Of a stretch of 64,000 nt of DNA, positions 45,432 through 53,256 are shown piece by piece; position 1 is the stretch's first letter, and every line of letters begins with the position of its first letter. The DNA is from Flavobacterium ardleyense (GTDB lineage Bacteria > Bacteroidota > Bacteroidia > Flavobacteriales > Flavobacteriaceae): positions 620,001-684,000 of the forward strand of contig NZ_CP137891.1 in NCBI RefSeq assembly GCF_033547075.1, given 5' to 3'. The translations under genes were made by a program, and so were the position numbers. The notes under the pieces were generated by a model. The model searched no databases. It was not told the DNA's origin and saw only the letters and a list, made by a program, of their open reading frames with translations.

Positions 45432-46415
45432 ATGAAAATCGCACAGCACATTTCGCAGCTTTTGTATAGATACCAATGTGTTATGGTACCCGGTTTTGGT
45501 GCATTCCTGACTGAAACTCAGTCGGCACAAATGCAGCAAGGCACACATACTTTTTTCCCGCCGAAGAAACTTTTGTCTTTCAATGCACAGATAAAAAATA
45601 ACGACGGACTTCTTGCCAATTATATCGCACGTCACGAGAATATCTCTTACGAAGAAGCGGTTGTAATGATTCAGCACGAAGTTGCAATTTGGCAGTCTAT
45701 GCTTGATACAAATCAAGCAGTCACACTCAATAATATCGGATTTTTAAGTCTCAACGACGATCATAATATTGTGTTTTCTCCAAACACCCAGAAAAATTAC
45801 CTTGCCGAGTCCTTTGGTCTTAGCGCAGTAAATGTCGAGGCGATTGAGAGAATTGCAGTAGAGAATTTATTGGCAGCAAGTGAGCAGCCAAATACTGTTT
45901 TTGAGCGTAAAGTTGAAGTTGTACAAGACGAAGTTGCCGAAACTCCGGTTATCGCGATGGACACTCAAAAACGCCGTCCTTACCTGCATTACGCAGCTGT
46001 TTTAGTTTTGGCTTTGGCAGTTACTGGAAGTGTAGGATATAATTTTTTCCAAACACAAGTCGCAGCCGAAACTCTGCAAGTTCAGAATGAAGTTCAGCGA
46101 GAAGTTCGTGCCAAAATTCAAGAGGCGACTTTCTTTATCGAGAATCCAATTCCTTCGGTGACACTCAATGTTCGCGATACCAAAATGCCGTATCACGTTG
46201 TTGCTGGAGCTTTCAGAAACGTTGAAAATGCAGACAAAATCTTTCAGAAATTGAGTGATGCAGGTTATAAATCCAAAAAGCTAGAGGTGAATAATTTCGG
46301 ATTAACCCCGGTTATTTATGGCAGTTTTTCATCCTATACAGAAGCTTACAAGCTAATGAAAACGATTCAGAAAACCGACAATCCTGACGCTTGGCTTCTT
46401 ATCAAGGAATTATAA
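45432..46415 (+). CDS. HU-CCDC81 and SPOR domain membrane protein
   Basis: 327 residues from the ATG at 45432 (MKIAQHISQLLYRYQCVMVP). Two HU/IHF-like CCDC81 domains lie at the N-terminus (~1-58 with VPGFGAFLTE, and ~60-125 with VTLNNIGFLSL). One membrane helix is at ~192-212 (YAAVLVLALAVTGSVGYNFF), and a C-terminal SPOR domain at ~250-325 (YHVVAGAFRNVENADKIFQKL) binds denuded peptidoglycan. This arrangement is typical of Bacteroidota and probably acts at the division site. A good terminator follows. Confidence 0.9.
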   Translation: MKIAQHISQLLYRYQCVMVPGFGAFLTETQSAQMQQGTHTFFPPKKLLSFNAQIKNNDGLLANYIARHENISYEEAVVMIQHEVAIWQSMLDTNQAVTLNNIGFLSLNDDHNIVFSPNTQKNYLAESFGLSAVNVEAIERIAVENLLAASEQPNTVFERKVEVVQDEVAETPVIAMDTQKRRPYLHYAAVLVLALAVTGSVGYNFFQTQVAAETLQVQNEVQREVRAKIQEATFFIENPIPSVTLNVRDTKMPYHVVAGAFRNVENADKIFQKLSDAGYKSKKLEVNNFGLTPVIYGSFSSYTEAYKLMKTIQKTDNPDAWLLIKEL

Positions 46416-46436
46416 GGTCACATAAAATATACTTAC

Positions 46437-46478
46437 AATCCGCATTTTCCCTTAAAGGAATTTGCGGATTTTTTTTTG
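46437..46478 (+). terminator. Terminator after the HU/SPOR gene
   Basis: AATCCGCA / TGCGGATT stem (46437-46444 with 46463-46470) with inner TTCC/GGAA pairing and a run of eight or more T residues. Confidence 0.88.
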
Positions 46479-46576
46479 GGCGTGTCCCTTTGGGCCGGGC
46501 TTTCCACTCCCACTCTTTGTTGTAGCTTTTGCTCCGCAACGCCACAACAAAGGAGTTCCGCTACAATCCCTCACGC
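46479..46576 (-). repeat. Structured repeat family, short copy 4
   Basis: On the minus strand this begins GAGGGATTGTAGCGGAACTC and ends GTGGAAAGCCCGGCCC, the family flanks. The arms are CTCCTTTGTTGT and ACAACAAAGAGT. The GAGCGACCAACGG core is absent, so this is a shortened copy. It directly follows the HU/SPOR terminator. Confidence 0.65.
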
Positions 46577-46747
46577 AGACTTGTGGTGAGATTGAAGTGA
46601 GGTGGTTGAAAGATGATACTTTTCATATTTACTCTATCTAAAACTCAAATAGCATTCCTCACGCAAACTTTTGGTAAAATTGAATTGAGGTGGTTGAAAA
46701 ATTTATTGTTTTAAATCTACACTATCTAAAACTGCATACTCAAACTT

Positions 46748-48418
46748 GTCATTTCGACGTAGGAGACCCGAGCAAAGCGAACGGGCGAAGCAAATCACAT
46801 AATACTGAATTTGATTTCCTGTATAACTAGACTCGAATTATTTTCTAGAAATTTGAATTTTGGAGAAAGAAGAATTAGCATCAAATGAGTCCCTTCCTTC
46901 GTCAGGGTGACAAAATTGCGTATTTGGCTTGTGAGTGAACTAAATGCTTCGAGGTCACAGACCATCGAAGAGCGAGACCTAAGATCGAGCATCAAATGAG
47001 ACCCTTCCTTCGTCAGGGTGCAAAATTGCGGATTTGGTTTGTGAGTGAATAAAAGGCTTCGAGGTCACAGGCCGTCGAAGAGCGAGAAATAAGAAACTAG
47101 CATCAAATAAGACCCTTCCTTCGTCAGGGTGACATGTTTGTGGGAGATGGTTTGCGCGTAAATTTTCTAATGGTGTGTAGTTCTTTATAAGTTCAAAGGA
47201 ATGAGATTGAGTAGCAAATGAGACCCTTCCTTCGTCAAGGTGACAAGATTGCGGGAGATGGTTTGCGCGTAAATTTTCTAATGGTGTGTAGTTCTTTATA
47301 AGTTCAAAGGAATGAGATTGAGTAGCAAATGAGACCCTTCCTTCGTCAGGGTGACAAGTTTGCGGGAGATGGTTTGTGAGTGAACTAAAGGCTTCGAGGT
47401 CACAGACCATCGAAGAGCGAGTCACAGACCATCGAATAGCGAAAATTACAATTTTGGAGAATGAAGAACTAGCCTCAAATGAGACCCTTCCTTCGTTAGG
47501 ACGACAAGTTTGCGGGAGATGGTTTGCGAGTGATCTAAAGGCTTCGAGGTCACAGACCATCGAAGAGCGAGTCACAGAACATCGAATAGCGAAAATTACA
47601 ATTTTGGAGAATGAAGAACTAGCCTCAAATGAGACCCTTCCTTCGTCATGGTGACAAGTTTGCGAGAGATGGTTTGCGAGTGAACAAAAGGCTTCGAGGT
47701 CACAGACCATCGAAGAGCGAGTCACAGACCATCGAATAGCGAAAATTACAATTTTGGAGAACTAAGAACGAGCCTCAAATGAGACCCTTCCTTTGTCAGG
47801 GTGACAAGTTTGCGTATTTGGTTTGCGAGTGAACTAAAGGATTCGAGGTCACAGACCATCGAAGAGCGAGTTCAAAGGATTTAGTTTGAGCCTCAAATGA
47901 GACCCTTCCTTCGTCAGGGTGACAAGATTGCGTATTTGATTTGCGAGTGAACGAAAGGCTTCGAGGTCACAGACCATCGAAGAGCGAGAGCGAGTCACAG
48001 ACCATCGAAGAGCGAGAGTTCAGAGGAATTAGTTTGAGCCTCAAATGAGACCCTTCCTTCGTTAGGACGACAAGTTTGCGGGAGATGGTTTGCGAGTAAA
48101 TTTTCTAATGGTGTGTTGTAGTTTATAAGTTCAAAGGAATGAGATTGAGTAGCAAATGAGACCCTTCCTTCGTCAGGGTGACAAGATTGCGGGAGATGGT
48201 TTGCGAGTGAACAAAAGGCTTCGAGGTCACACACCATCGAAGAGCGAGTCACAGAACATCGAATAGCGAAAATTACAATTTTGGAGAACGAAGAATTAGC
48301 ATCAAATGAGACCCTTCGTTCGACAGGGTGACAAGATTGCGGGAGATGGTTTGCGAGTGAACAAAAGGCTTCGAGGTCACAGACCATCGAAGAGCTAGAA
48401 TATCGAATAGTGAAGTTG
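46748..48418. repeat. Composite tandem array with 111/150-bp spacing
   Basis: A gene-free 1.7-kb array. Box P (ACCCTTCCTTCGTCAGGGTG, itself a hairpin) occurs 12 times, starting at 46890, 47001, 47112, 47223, 47334, 47484, 47634, 47784, 47903, 48050, 48161 and 48311. The steps are 111 (x4), 150 (x3), 119, 147, 111 and 150. A second hairpin H (CTTCGAGGTCACAGACCATC then GAAG) occurs at 46947, 47057, 47392, 47542, 47692, 47841, 47959, 48219 and 48369. Some units replace H with a different segment (TTTTCTAATGGTGTGTAG). The left edge (46748-46790) carries a TCATTTCGACGTAGGAGA repeat of a type common in the phylum. Open frames here are artefacts. Between 46577 and 46747 only a partial duplication (CTCACGCA-ACTT, TTGA-GTGAGGTGGTTGAAA) is seen. 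Confidence 0.92.
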
Positions 48419-48472
48419 ATAAGTTTGAAAAAGCAGCCTATTCTTAAGCACCAGACACCTTTTTTGGACTTC

Positions 48473-48619
48473 TCTAGCCCCGATTGCAGCGGAAATCCTG
48501 CGGTGGCAAACGACATTGCGCACTGCGCGGCAAGAGCGACCAACGGAAGCTCCTTGCCGCGCAATGTGCGCAAGGAGTTTTGCCGCTGCAGATTGAAGTG
48601 GAAAGCGGGATTAAGCTCT
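48473..48619 (+). repeat. Structured repeat family, copy 5
   Basis: CTAGCCCCGATTGCAGCGG flank, core AAGAGCGACCAACGGAAGCT (from 48532), closing GTGGAAAGCGGGATTAAGCT. Arms are GC-rich and unlike the other copies: TGCGCGGCAA (48524-48533) pairs with TTGCCGCGCA (48554-48563), with outer GTGGCAAA / TTTTGCCGC. It abuts the right end of the tandem array. Confidence 0.85.
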
Positions 48620-48680
48620 AAAAAAAAATCATAATATAATTGACGGCTATTCCTATAATCGAGATGTATACAAACAAAAA

Positions 48681-48701
48681 AGCCTTCAGGAATTGAAGGC
48701 T
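48681..48701 (-). terminator. Terminator after the 48.7-kb lipoprotein gene
   Basis: AGCCTTCA / TGAAGGCT with a 5-nt loop, followed on the minus strand by TTTTTTG, 21 bp past the stop. Confidence 0.85.
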
Positions 48702-48722
48702 GGTCATTGAAAATTTTAGAAA

Positions 48723-49487
48723 TTAGTAACTGTATGTTACAGTCAAATACTCGGTGTTATTTGGACTACTATCATCGAAAATGGCTGCCGAATTAACTTT
48801 TGTTGGATAACCATTTGAATTATAAATGAAAGAATTCATCATATAATTCTGATTTTCATTTTGTAATATAATCGAAATAATATTTTTCGCTCTTCCGTGT
48901 AATTCATAATCACCTACTACAGCGTCTGCAATTTCAGCATAACCTGTTACATTTTTCATTGGATTATTATTGCTGTCGTATGTGTATACATATGTATTTC
49001 CGTTGGATTGAACTTCTTTTGAAATTTCACCATTTGTATAAGTCATTGTACTGGTTTCGGATGGTAGTCCAACTGTAGTTCGAGTTACAGTATTGTTAGA
49101 ATTGTAGGTGTAAGTATAAATATCATCACTACTATCTGACATAAATCTGTGACGGTATTCAGTCAATTTCCCCGCTGGATTATAAGCAAAAGTTTCTTTT
49201 GTGTAAAGCGTACCATCTACAAAATATTCTACTTTAGTGATTAAGTCACCTGAATAAAAGAATTTGGAGAAAGAACCATCATTATATTGCTCTTTAAGTA
49301 GCTTATTTCCGTCATAAAAATAGTCAGCTGTGAAATTTAGACCATCGCCGTTTGCTTGCTGATAGACGGCACGCTTTAACAATATATCAGTAACTGCTGG
49401 GTTTGTAGCTGGTCCATCATCATTACTTGAGCAAGAAGAAAGTGCGACGAAACTAATCGCGCTCAAAAATAAAAAAATTTTTTTCAT
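48723..49487 (-). CDS. Lipoprotein with RHS/YD-like beta repeats
   Basis: 254 residues from the ATG at 49487 (MKKIFLFLSAISFVALSSCS, lipidated Cys19); the eight-residue upstream extension is rejected. The body is a run of short YDSNNN/TYTYNSNN-type units (YFYDGNKLLKEQYNDGS, YTYNSNNTVTRTTV, YVYTYDSNNNPMKNV) like the beta strands of RHS/YD-repeat or DUF4595-type surface lipoproteins. Function unknown. It has the best complete promoter in the window. Confidence 0.8.
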   Translation of the reverse strand: MKKIFLFLSAISFVALSSCSSNDDGPATNPAVTDILLKRAVYQQANGDGLNFTADYFYDGNKLLKEQYNDGSFSKFFYSGDLITKVEYFVDGTLYTKETFAYNPAGKLTEYRHRFMSDSSDDIYTYTYNSNNTVTRTTVGLPSETSTMTYTNGEISKEVQSNGNTYVYTYDSNNNPMKNVTGYAEIADAVVGDYELHGRAKNIISIILQNENQNYMMNSFIYNSNGYPTKVNSAAIFDDSSPNNTEYLTVTYSY

Positions 49488-49527
49488 AGGTTTGGTCTGT
49501 ATGGTTAACAATTAATTAACATAATGC

Positions 49528-49557
49528 CAAATATATAACTTTTTGTGAATTGCCAAA
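49528..49557 (-). promoter_or_regulatory. Complete Bacteroidota promoter
   Basis: On the minus strand TTTG (49557-49554), an 18-nt spacer, then TATATTTG (49535-49528), matching the -33 TTTG / -7 TAnnTTTG consensus. It lies 41 bp upstream of the lipoprotein ATG. Confidence 0.75.
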
Positions 49558-49636
49558 TCTTTTTTTTACCAGAACGAAGATTTATTCTAAAATCTTAAAT
49601 TTGTCCTAGACAGTCCGATTTGTAAACTCACAATAC

Positions 49637-49644
49637 TATCTTTG
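49637..49644 (+). promoter_or_regulatory. -7 box of the thioesterase gene
   Basis: TATCTTTG fits TAnnTTTG and ends 12 bp before the ATG at 49657. A TTTG lies 14 nt upstream, shorter than the usual spacing. Confidence 0.5.
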
Positions 49645-49656
49645 TTAAAAAAAAGA

Positions 49657-50166
49657 ATGCAAGCAAAAACACCTTCAGAATCTGCTACGATCGCTACTGA
49701 TATCGTATTACCAAGTGAGACAAATCCGCTGAATAACCTATTTGGAGGAGAACTTCTAGCGCGTATGGATAGAGCCGCGAGTATTGCTGCACGACGACAC
49801 GCGAGACGAATTGTCGTGACAGCTTCTGTAAATCACGTGGCTTTTAATAAAGTAATTCCGCTGGGAACGGTGGTTACAATTGAGGCGAAAGTTTCTAGAA
49901 GCTTTAATACTTCGATGGAAATCTTCTTGGATGTGTGGATTGAAGAGGTAACTTCGGGACTTCGTAGTAAAGCTAACGAAGCTATCTATACCTTCGTTGC
50001 AGTAGATGACTCGGGAACACCGACAAAAGTTCCTGAACTTAAACCTGAAACAGAACTTGAGATTGAACGTTTTTCTGCAGCATTGCGCCGTAAACAGTTA
50101 AGTCTTGTGCTTGCCGGAAAGATGAAAGCACATGATGCGACGGAGTTGAAAGCATTATTTAGTTAG
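49657..50166 (+). CDS. Acyl-CoA thioesterase (hotdog fold)
   Basis: 169 residues from the ATG at 49657 (MQAKTPSESATIATDIVLPS); the TTG 15 bp upstream is rejected. It is a hotdog-domain thioesterase of the YciA/BACH type, with PSETNPLNNLFGGELLARMD (catalytic Asn/Asp region, ~16-35) and VTASVNHVAFNKVIPLG. It hydrolyses acyl-CoA esters in the cytoplasm. Chain-length preference is unknown. Confidence 0.9.
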   Translation: MQAKTPSESATIATDIVLPSETNPLNNLFGGELLARMDRAASIAARRHARRIVVTASVNHVAFNKVIPLGTVVTIEAKVSRSFNTSMEIFLDVWIEEVTSGLRSKANEAIYTFVAVDDSGTPTKVPELKPETELEIERFSAALRRKQLSLVLAGKMKAHDATELKALFS

Positions 50167-50173
50167 TCTTAAG

Positions 50174-50241
50174 TTGACAGTTGACAGTTTACAGTGGCTG
50201 AGGAGTAGCTATCAGCTGTCAGCATTAAGCTCTTAGCTTTT
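50174..50241. repeat. 7-bp-phased tracts upstream of the ABM gene
   Basis: Heptads TTGACAG, TTGACAG, TTTACAG at 50174-50194, then AGCTATC, AGCTGTC, AGCATTA, AGCTCTT, AGCTTTT at 50207-50241. A further set lies at 50447-50481. The rest of the 331-bp gap is AT-rich with no gene. Confidence 0.7.
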
Positions 50242-50446
50242 TGACTTAGGAAAAATATCGAGTTGTCGTTTTTAATAAATAATAATTGATGACTTAATTG
50301 CAGTTGAACTATGTAACAATTTATTAAAAATTGTTATCTATCTTTCAGCATCAATTAACTAATTGCAAACTGAAATCCGTCAGTTGTGACAAATTAAAAC
50401 TATTCCGAAGTCATAACCTTAACTGGAAATTTTCAACTACTAAAAA

Positions 50447-50481
50447 TAACTGTTAACCGATAACTGTAAACTTATAACTAT
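50447..50481. repeat. 7-bp-phased tract next to the ABM gene start
   Basis: Heptads TAACTGT, TAACCGA, TAACTGT, AAACTTA, TAACTAT, ending 16 bp before the ABM gene ATG. Confidence 0.65.
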
Positions 50482-50497
50482 ATTAAAACTGTAACCT

Positions 50498-50875
50498 ATG
50501 AGAATATTTTATTTCCTTTCGCTACTAATCTGTGCAACTTTGATCAGTTGTGGCAGCACAAATTCTGAAGATAATTTACTAGTTATCGTGAAGTACAAAA
50601 CACAACCAAATAAAAATATCGATGCGATAGTTGCCTTAAAAGCATTAGTTGAACAAGCTGAAAAAGAAGATCATTTTGTTGAACTGAAGATTTATGTTGA
50701 TCCAGATGATAACTCGACTATTCTTGTTCAAGAAGAATGGGAAGACGCCACATATTATAAAAATGATCATATGAAAACTGCACACTACCAGAAATTCATG
50801 ACTGACTCACCTGCCTTTTTAGTTGGAACTCCAGAGATTAGTTATTGGAATTTGAATTCAGCATATAGGAAGTAG
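50498..50875 (+). CDS. ABM-domain lipoprotein (quinol monooxygenase-like)
   Basis: 125 residues. The SPII signal MRIFYFLSLLICATLISCGS gives Cys19. The mature part is a single antibiotic-biosynthesis-monooxygenase-type ferredoxin-like domain, with LVIVKYKTQPNKNIDAIVAL, VDPDDNSTILVQEEWED and HYQKFM. Cytoplasmic YgiN-like relatives act on quinols, but a secreted lipid-anchored version is less usual and its role is unknown. The gene is bordered on both sides by heptad tracts. Confidence 0.82.
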   Translation: MRIFYFLSLLICATLISCGSTNSEDNLLVIVKYKTQPNKNIDAIVALKALVEQAEKEDHFVELKIYVDPDDNSTILVQEEWEDATYYKNDHMKTAHYQKFMTDSPAFLVGTPEISYWNLNSAYRK

Positions 50876-50925
50876 GCTGTTAGCCTTTAGCTGTCAGCGA
50901 TTAGCTTTTAGCTATCAGCTTTCCT
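50876..50925. repeat. 7-bp-phased tract downstream of the ABM gene
   Basis: About seven heptads of the AGCnnnn type: GGCTGTT, AGCCTTT, AGCTGTC, AGCGATT, AGCTTTT, AGCTATC, AGCTTTC. It starts at the ABM stop. Confidence 0.75.
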
Positions 50926-50950
50926 TAATGATGCGTAGACCTAAATTAAA

Positions 50951-50990
50951 AAGTCTCTAAGAAGGTATTTTTACCTTCTTAGAGACTTTT
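50951..50990. terminator. Long perfect bidirectional terminator
   Basis: A perfect 17-bp stem AAGTCTCTAAGAAGGTA / TACCTTCTTAGAGACTT (50951-50967 with 50972-50988), TTTT loop, T tract on the right and A-rich on the left. It sits between the ABM gene (plus) and the EnvC-like gene (minus). Confidence 0.92.
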
Positions 50991-51052
50991 TTTATTCTGA
51001 ATCTTATGATCAAAGTTCAATCTTCAAAGTAACTTTATACTTATTTTCGATC

Positions 51053-51106
51053 TTTTAGATTATTTTAATTTTTTAGATTTTTTAGATTATTTCAGTTATT
51101 TAAGAT
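51053..51106. repeat. 9-bp-phased tandem tract
   Basis: Six nonamers: TTTTAGATT, ATTTTAATT, TTTTAGATT, TTTTAGATT, ATTTCAGTT, ATTTAAGAT, followed by an 8-bp AATCTTTA pair near 51127-51142. It fills the gap before the EnvC-like stop. No gene. Confidence 0.65.
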
Positions 51107-51157
51107 TTCTCGGAAATCTTTAAATTTTTGAATCTTTAAATCTTTAAATTTCTCCTC

Positions 51158-52462
51158 CTACATTCCCGACAACCACTGCTGTGGATTTACGTAAGTTGCA
51201 TTTTGGGAGATTAGGAATTTGATAACTGTCGCTCCGGTTTCACCGTTGGTGTTGACCGTTCCGATGCTTTGTTTTAAACTTACTTTATCTCCTTTATTAA
51301 CTGTAACGTGGTTTAGGTTTTGATAGACCGAGAAGAAATCCCCATGTTGAATAATTACAATTTTATTAATTGGCGATAGTACCATCACACTACTCACTTC
51401 TCCGCCAAAGACAGCTCGTGCGATAGCTCCTTTTTCTGTAGTGATTTCCACACCACTATTATAAATTACAAGTGATCTGTGCACTGGGTGTGCTTGTTGG
51501 CCATAACCTAAGGTTACAACTCCACGTTCTACAGGCCACGGAAGTTTATTCTTGTTGGCTCTAAAGTTGGCAGCTACAATTTCGCCTTCTGGTGTTAATG
51601 CAATTTTTGTTGATGATACTGGCGCAGCTTTGGTTGAAGCAGCTTCAGCTGCCGCTTTCTTAGCTGGCGCCGAACTTGGATTTGCTTTTGCTAATGCAGC
51701 AGCTTTGGCCGCAGCTTCAGCAGCAGCTTTTCTGTTGGCTTCGGCAATTGCAGCACGAATAAGACGATCGATTTCTTTGTCGATTTTCTTGCTTTCTTGC
51801 TCTTTCTTGCGAATATCAGTAGTAATATTCTTCTTATCCTTCAAAATTCCCTGGAAAATCTTTTCAGTGTCTTTACGTTCTAATTCCAACGATTCTTTTT
51901 CCTTGCGATTTTCAACAAGAAGTTTTTCTTTTTCGGCTTTCTGACCTTTTAATGTTTCATTTAAAACTTCCAGATCCTTAGTTTTTTTCTTAAGCTCTTC
52001 TCCCTGCGATTTTCTAAATCTCGCATATTGCTTCATATATTGTGCACGTTTGTAGGCTTGAAGAAAACTTTCTGATGATAATAGAAACATCGCTCTACTC
52101 TGCTCCGATCTACTTTTGTAAGACTTGACAATTAGCTCAGCATAATCTGCACGCAATTCTACCAACTCTTTTGTAAGTTCGTTAATCTTCTTTTGATTGA
52201 TATACATATCATTTGCCAAAAGTTTGCTTTGCCTTTCGGTAGTTTGGATAAGTTTCTCTTTTAGACCAATCTTATTTTTTTGAAGTAATAATTCGCTAGT
52301 GGTCGATTTTTCTTTTGTCCGTACCGATTTTAAGAGCGCTTGATTTTCTCGTATCTCCTTTTGTATCTGCAATTTACGTGCTTCAAGTTTGTCTTGGGCC
52401 GATTGACTCCACGACAATGAAGTGATCAAAATAAAGAATAGGCTTAAAATAAATTTCGGCAT
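51158..52462 (-). CDS. EnvC-like murein hydrolase activator
   Basis: 434 residues from the ATG at 52462 (MPKFILSLFFILITSLSWSQ, signal peptide); the upstream TTG start is rejected. A long coiled coil covers ~20-250 (KLQIQKEIRENQALLKS, RKKEQESKKIDKEID), an Ala/Lys-rich linker ~250-295 and a LytM/M23 domain ~310-430. The zinc ligands are replaced (NSGVEI in place of H-x-G-x-D; YQNLN in place of Y-x-H-L), so it is an activator of amidases rather than an enzyme. It is co-directional with DUF4292 and TPR genes. Confidence 0.9.
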   Translation of the reverse strand: MPKFILSLFFILITSLSWSQSAQDKLEARKLQIQKEIRENQALLKSVRTKEKSTTSELLLQKNKIGLKEKLIQTTERQSKLLANDMYINQKKINELTKELVELRADYAELIVKSYKSRSEQSRAMFLLSSESFLQAYKRAQYMKQYARFRKSQGEELKKKTKDLEVLNETLKGQKAEKEKLLVENRKEKESLELERKDTEKIFQGILKDKKNITTDIRKKEQESKKIDKEIDRLIRAAIAEANRKAAAEAAAKAAALAKANPSSAPAKKAAAEAASTKAAPVSSTKIALTPEGEIVAANFRANKNKLPWPVERGVVTLGYGQQAHPVHRSLVIYNSGVEITTEKGAIARAVFGGEVSSVMVLSPINKIVIIQHGDFFSVYQNLNHVTVNKGDKVSLKQSIGTVNTNGETGATVIKFLISQNATYVNPQQWLSGM

Positions 52463-52485
52463 TTTTGAATAAGATTTTGACAAAT

Positions 52486-53256
52486 TTAATCAATATTAAT
52501 TCTTTCAAAGCCACTTGGCGCTGAGTATGGAAAAGAAAAATCTTCGTTGAAGGTAACTGACTTATAATCAATACCTATAAAGCTTGTTCCTTTTTCTTGT
52601 GCTGCTTCGATTGAAAATCTTTTAGGAAGTGTTCCTTCTGGAAAATCTGTATGTTCTTGGTAAAAAACAGTTAAGCTTTTGCCTTGCGATTCTTCGGTAA
52701 GGGTTTGCATTTTGAGTAAAAACTGCGCAGCATCAAAATAATATCCTTGTTTTATTGTAGACTTGTTTGCAGATTCTAATGCATACATATCTTCAAAAAT
52801 GGAAGAATTATATTTAGAGTCACGCAAATTGTCCAATGGCTGCCCTAGTAGCAAATTTTGAATTTTCTCGAAATTTAATTCAGTTCCCAACCATTTACTC
52901 AGGGTCGAATAATCACCATCAAAATATTTAGAATTTGGCTTTTCATAATACTGAACTCGATCTGGAGTAATTAACGCTTTCGCCATTGTGATTCCCAAGA
53001 ATCGAATGCTTACCAAAATCATTTCGTCTTTTTTGATTTTGATTTCGGCGGTTACAGATTGCGATTGTTTGTTGTCCTTGTACGAAACGTTTGCTTTGAT
53101 GTATGCAGTTGAAAAGTCGATTTCATCATTGGCATAATGATTTTTGATAATCTTTTCGGCAGATAAATTTTTCTCCGCTTTTTCGGTCGCAACTGTGGCT
53201 TTAGACTTGCAAGCGAAAAAAAGTGGTAGTAATAGAAGTAGTACGAATTTGCGCAT
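52486..53256 (-). CDS. DUF4292 lipoprotein
   Basis: 256 residues with lipobox LFFAC (Cys16). It matches the DUF4292 family of LolA/LppX-like lipoproteins (signature AYIKANVSYKDNKQSQSVTAEIKIKKDEMILVSI; segments VSIRFLGITMAKALITPDRV). Those proteins carry lipids or lipoproteins between membranes, so an envelope role is inferred. It overlaps the TPR stop by one base and precedes the EnvC-like gene, suggesting an envelope-assembly operon. Confidence 0.82.
   Translation of the reverse strand: MRKFVLLLLLPLFFACKSKATVATEKAEKNLSAEKIIKNHYANDEIDFSTAYIKANVSYKDNKQSQSVTAEIKIKKDEMILVSIRFLGITMAKALITPDRVQYYEKPNSKYFDGDYSTLSKWLGTELNFEKIQNLLLGQPLDNLRDSKYNSSIFEDMYALESANKSTIKQGYYFDAAQFLLKMQTLTEESQGKSLTVFYQEHTDFPEGTLPKRFSIEAAQEKGTSFIGIDYKSVTFNEDFSFPYSAPSGFERINID

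Noticed and set aside
46979-47725. Long minus-strand open frame with repeated SSMVCDLEAF and CHPDEGRVSF segments, and similar frames at 47995-48573 and 47376-47654
   Set aside because: These frames arise from the tandem DNA repeat. The same peptide appears in several frames and both strands, with no start signal or fold. I annotate the region as a repeat array.
46748-48418. CRISPR array
   Set aside because: The repeats are spaced 111-150 bp apart, the segments between them are themselves repeats, and there is no cas gene.
51552-51944. Ala-rich 130-residue frame opposite the EnvC-like gene
   Set aside because: Arises from the Ala/Lys-rich linker and coiled coil of the EnvC-like protein read backwards.
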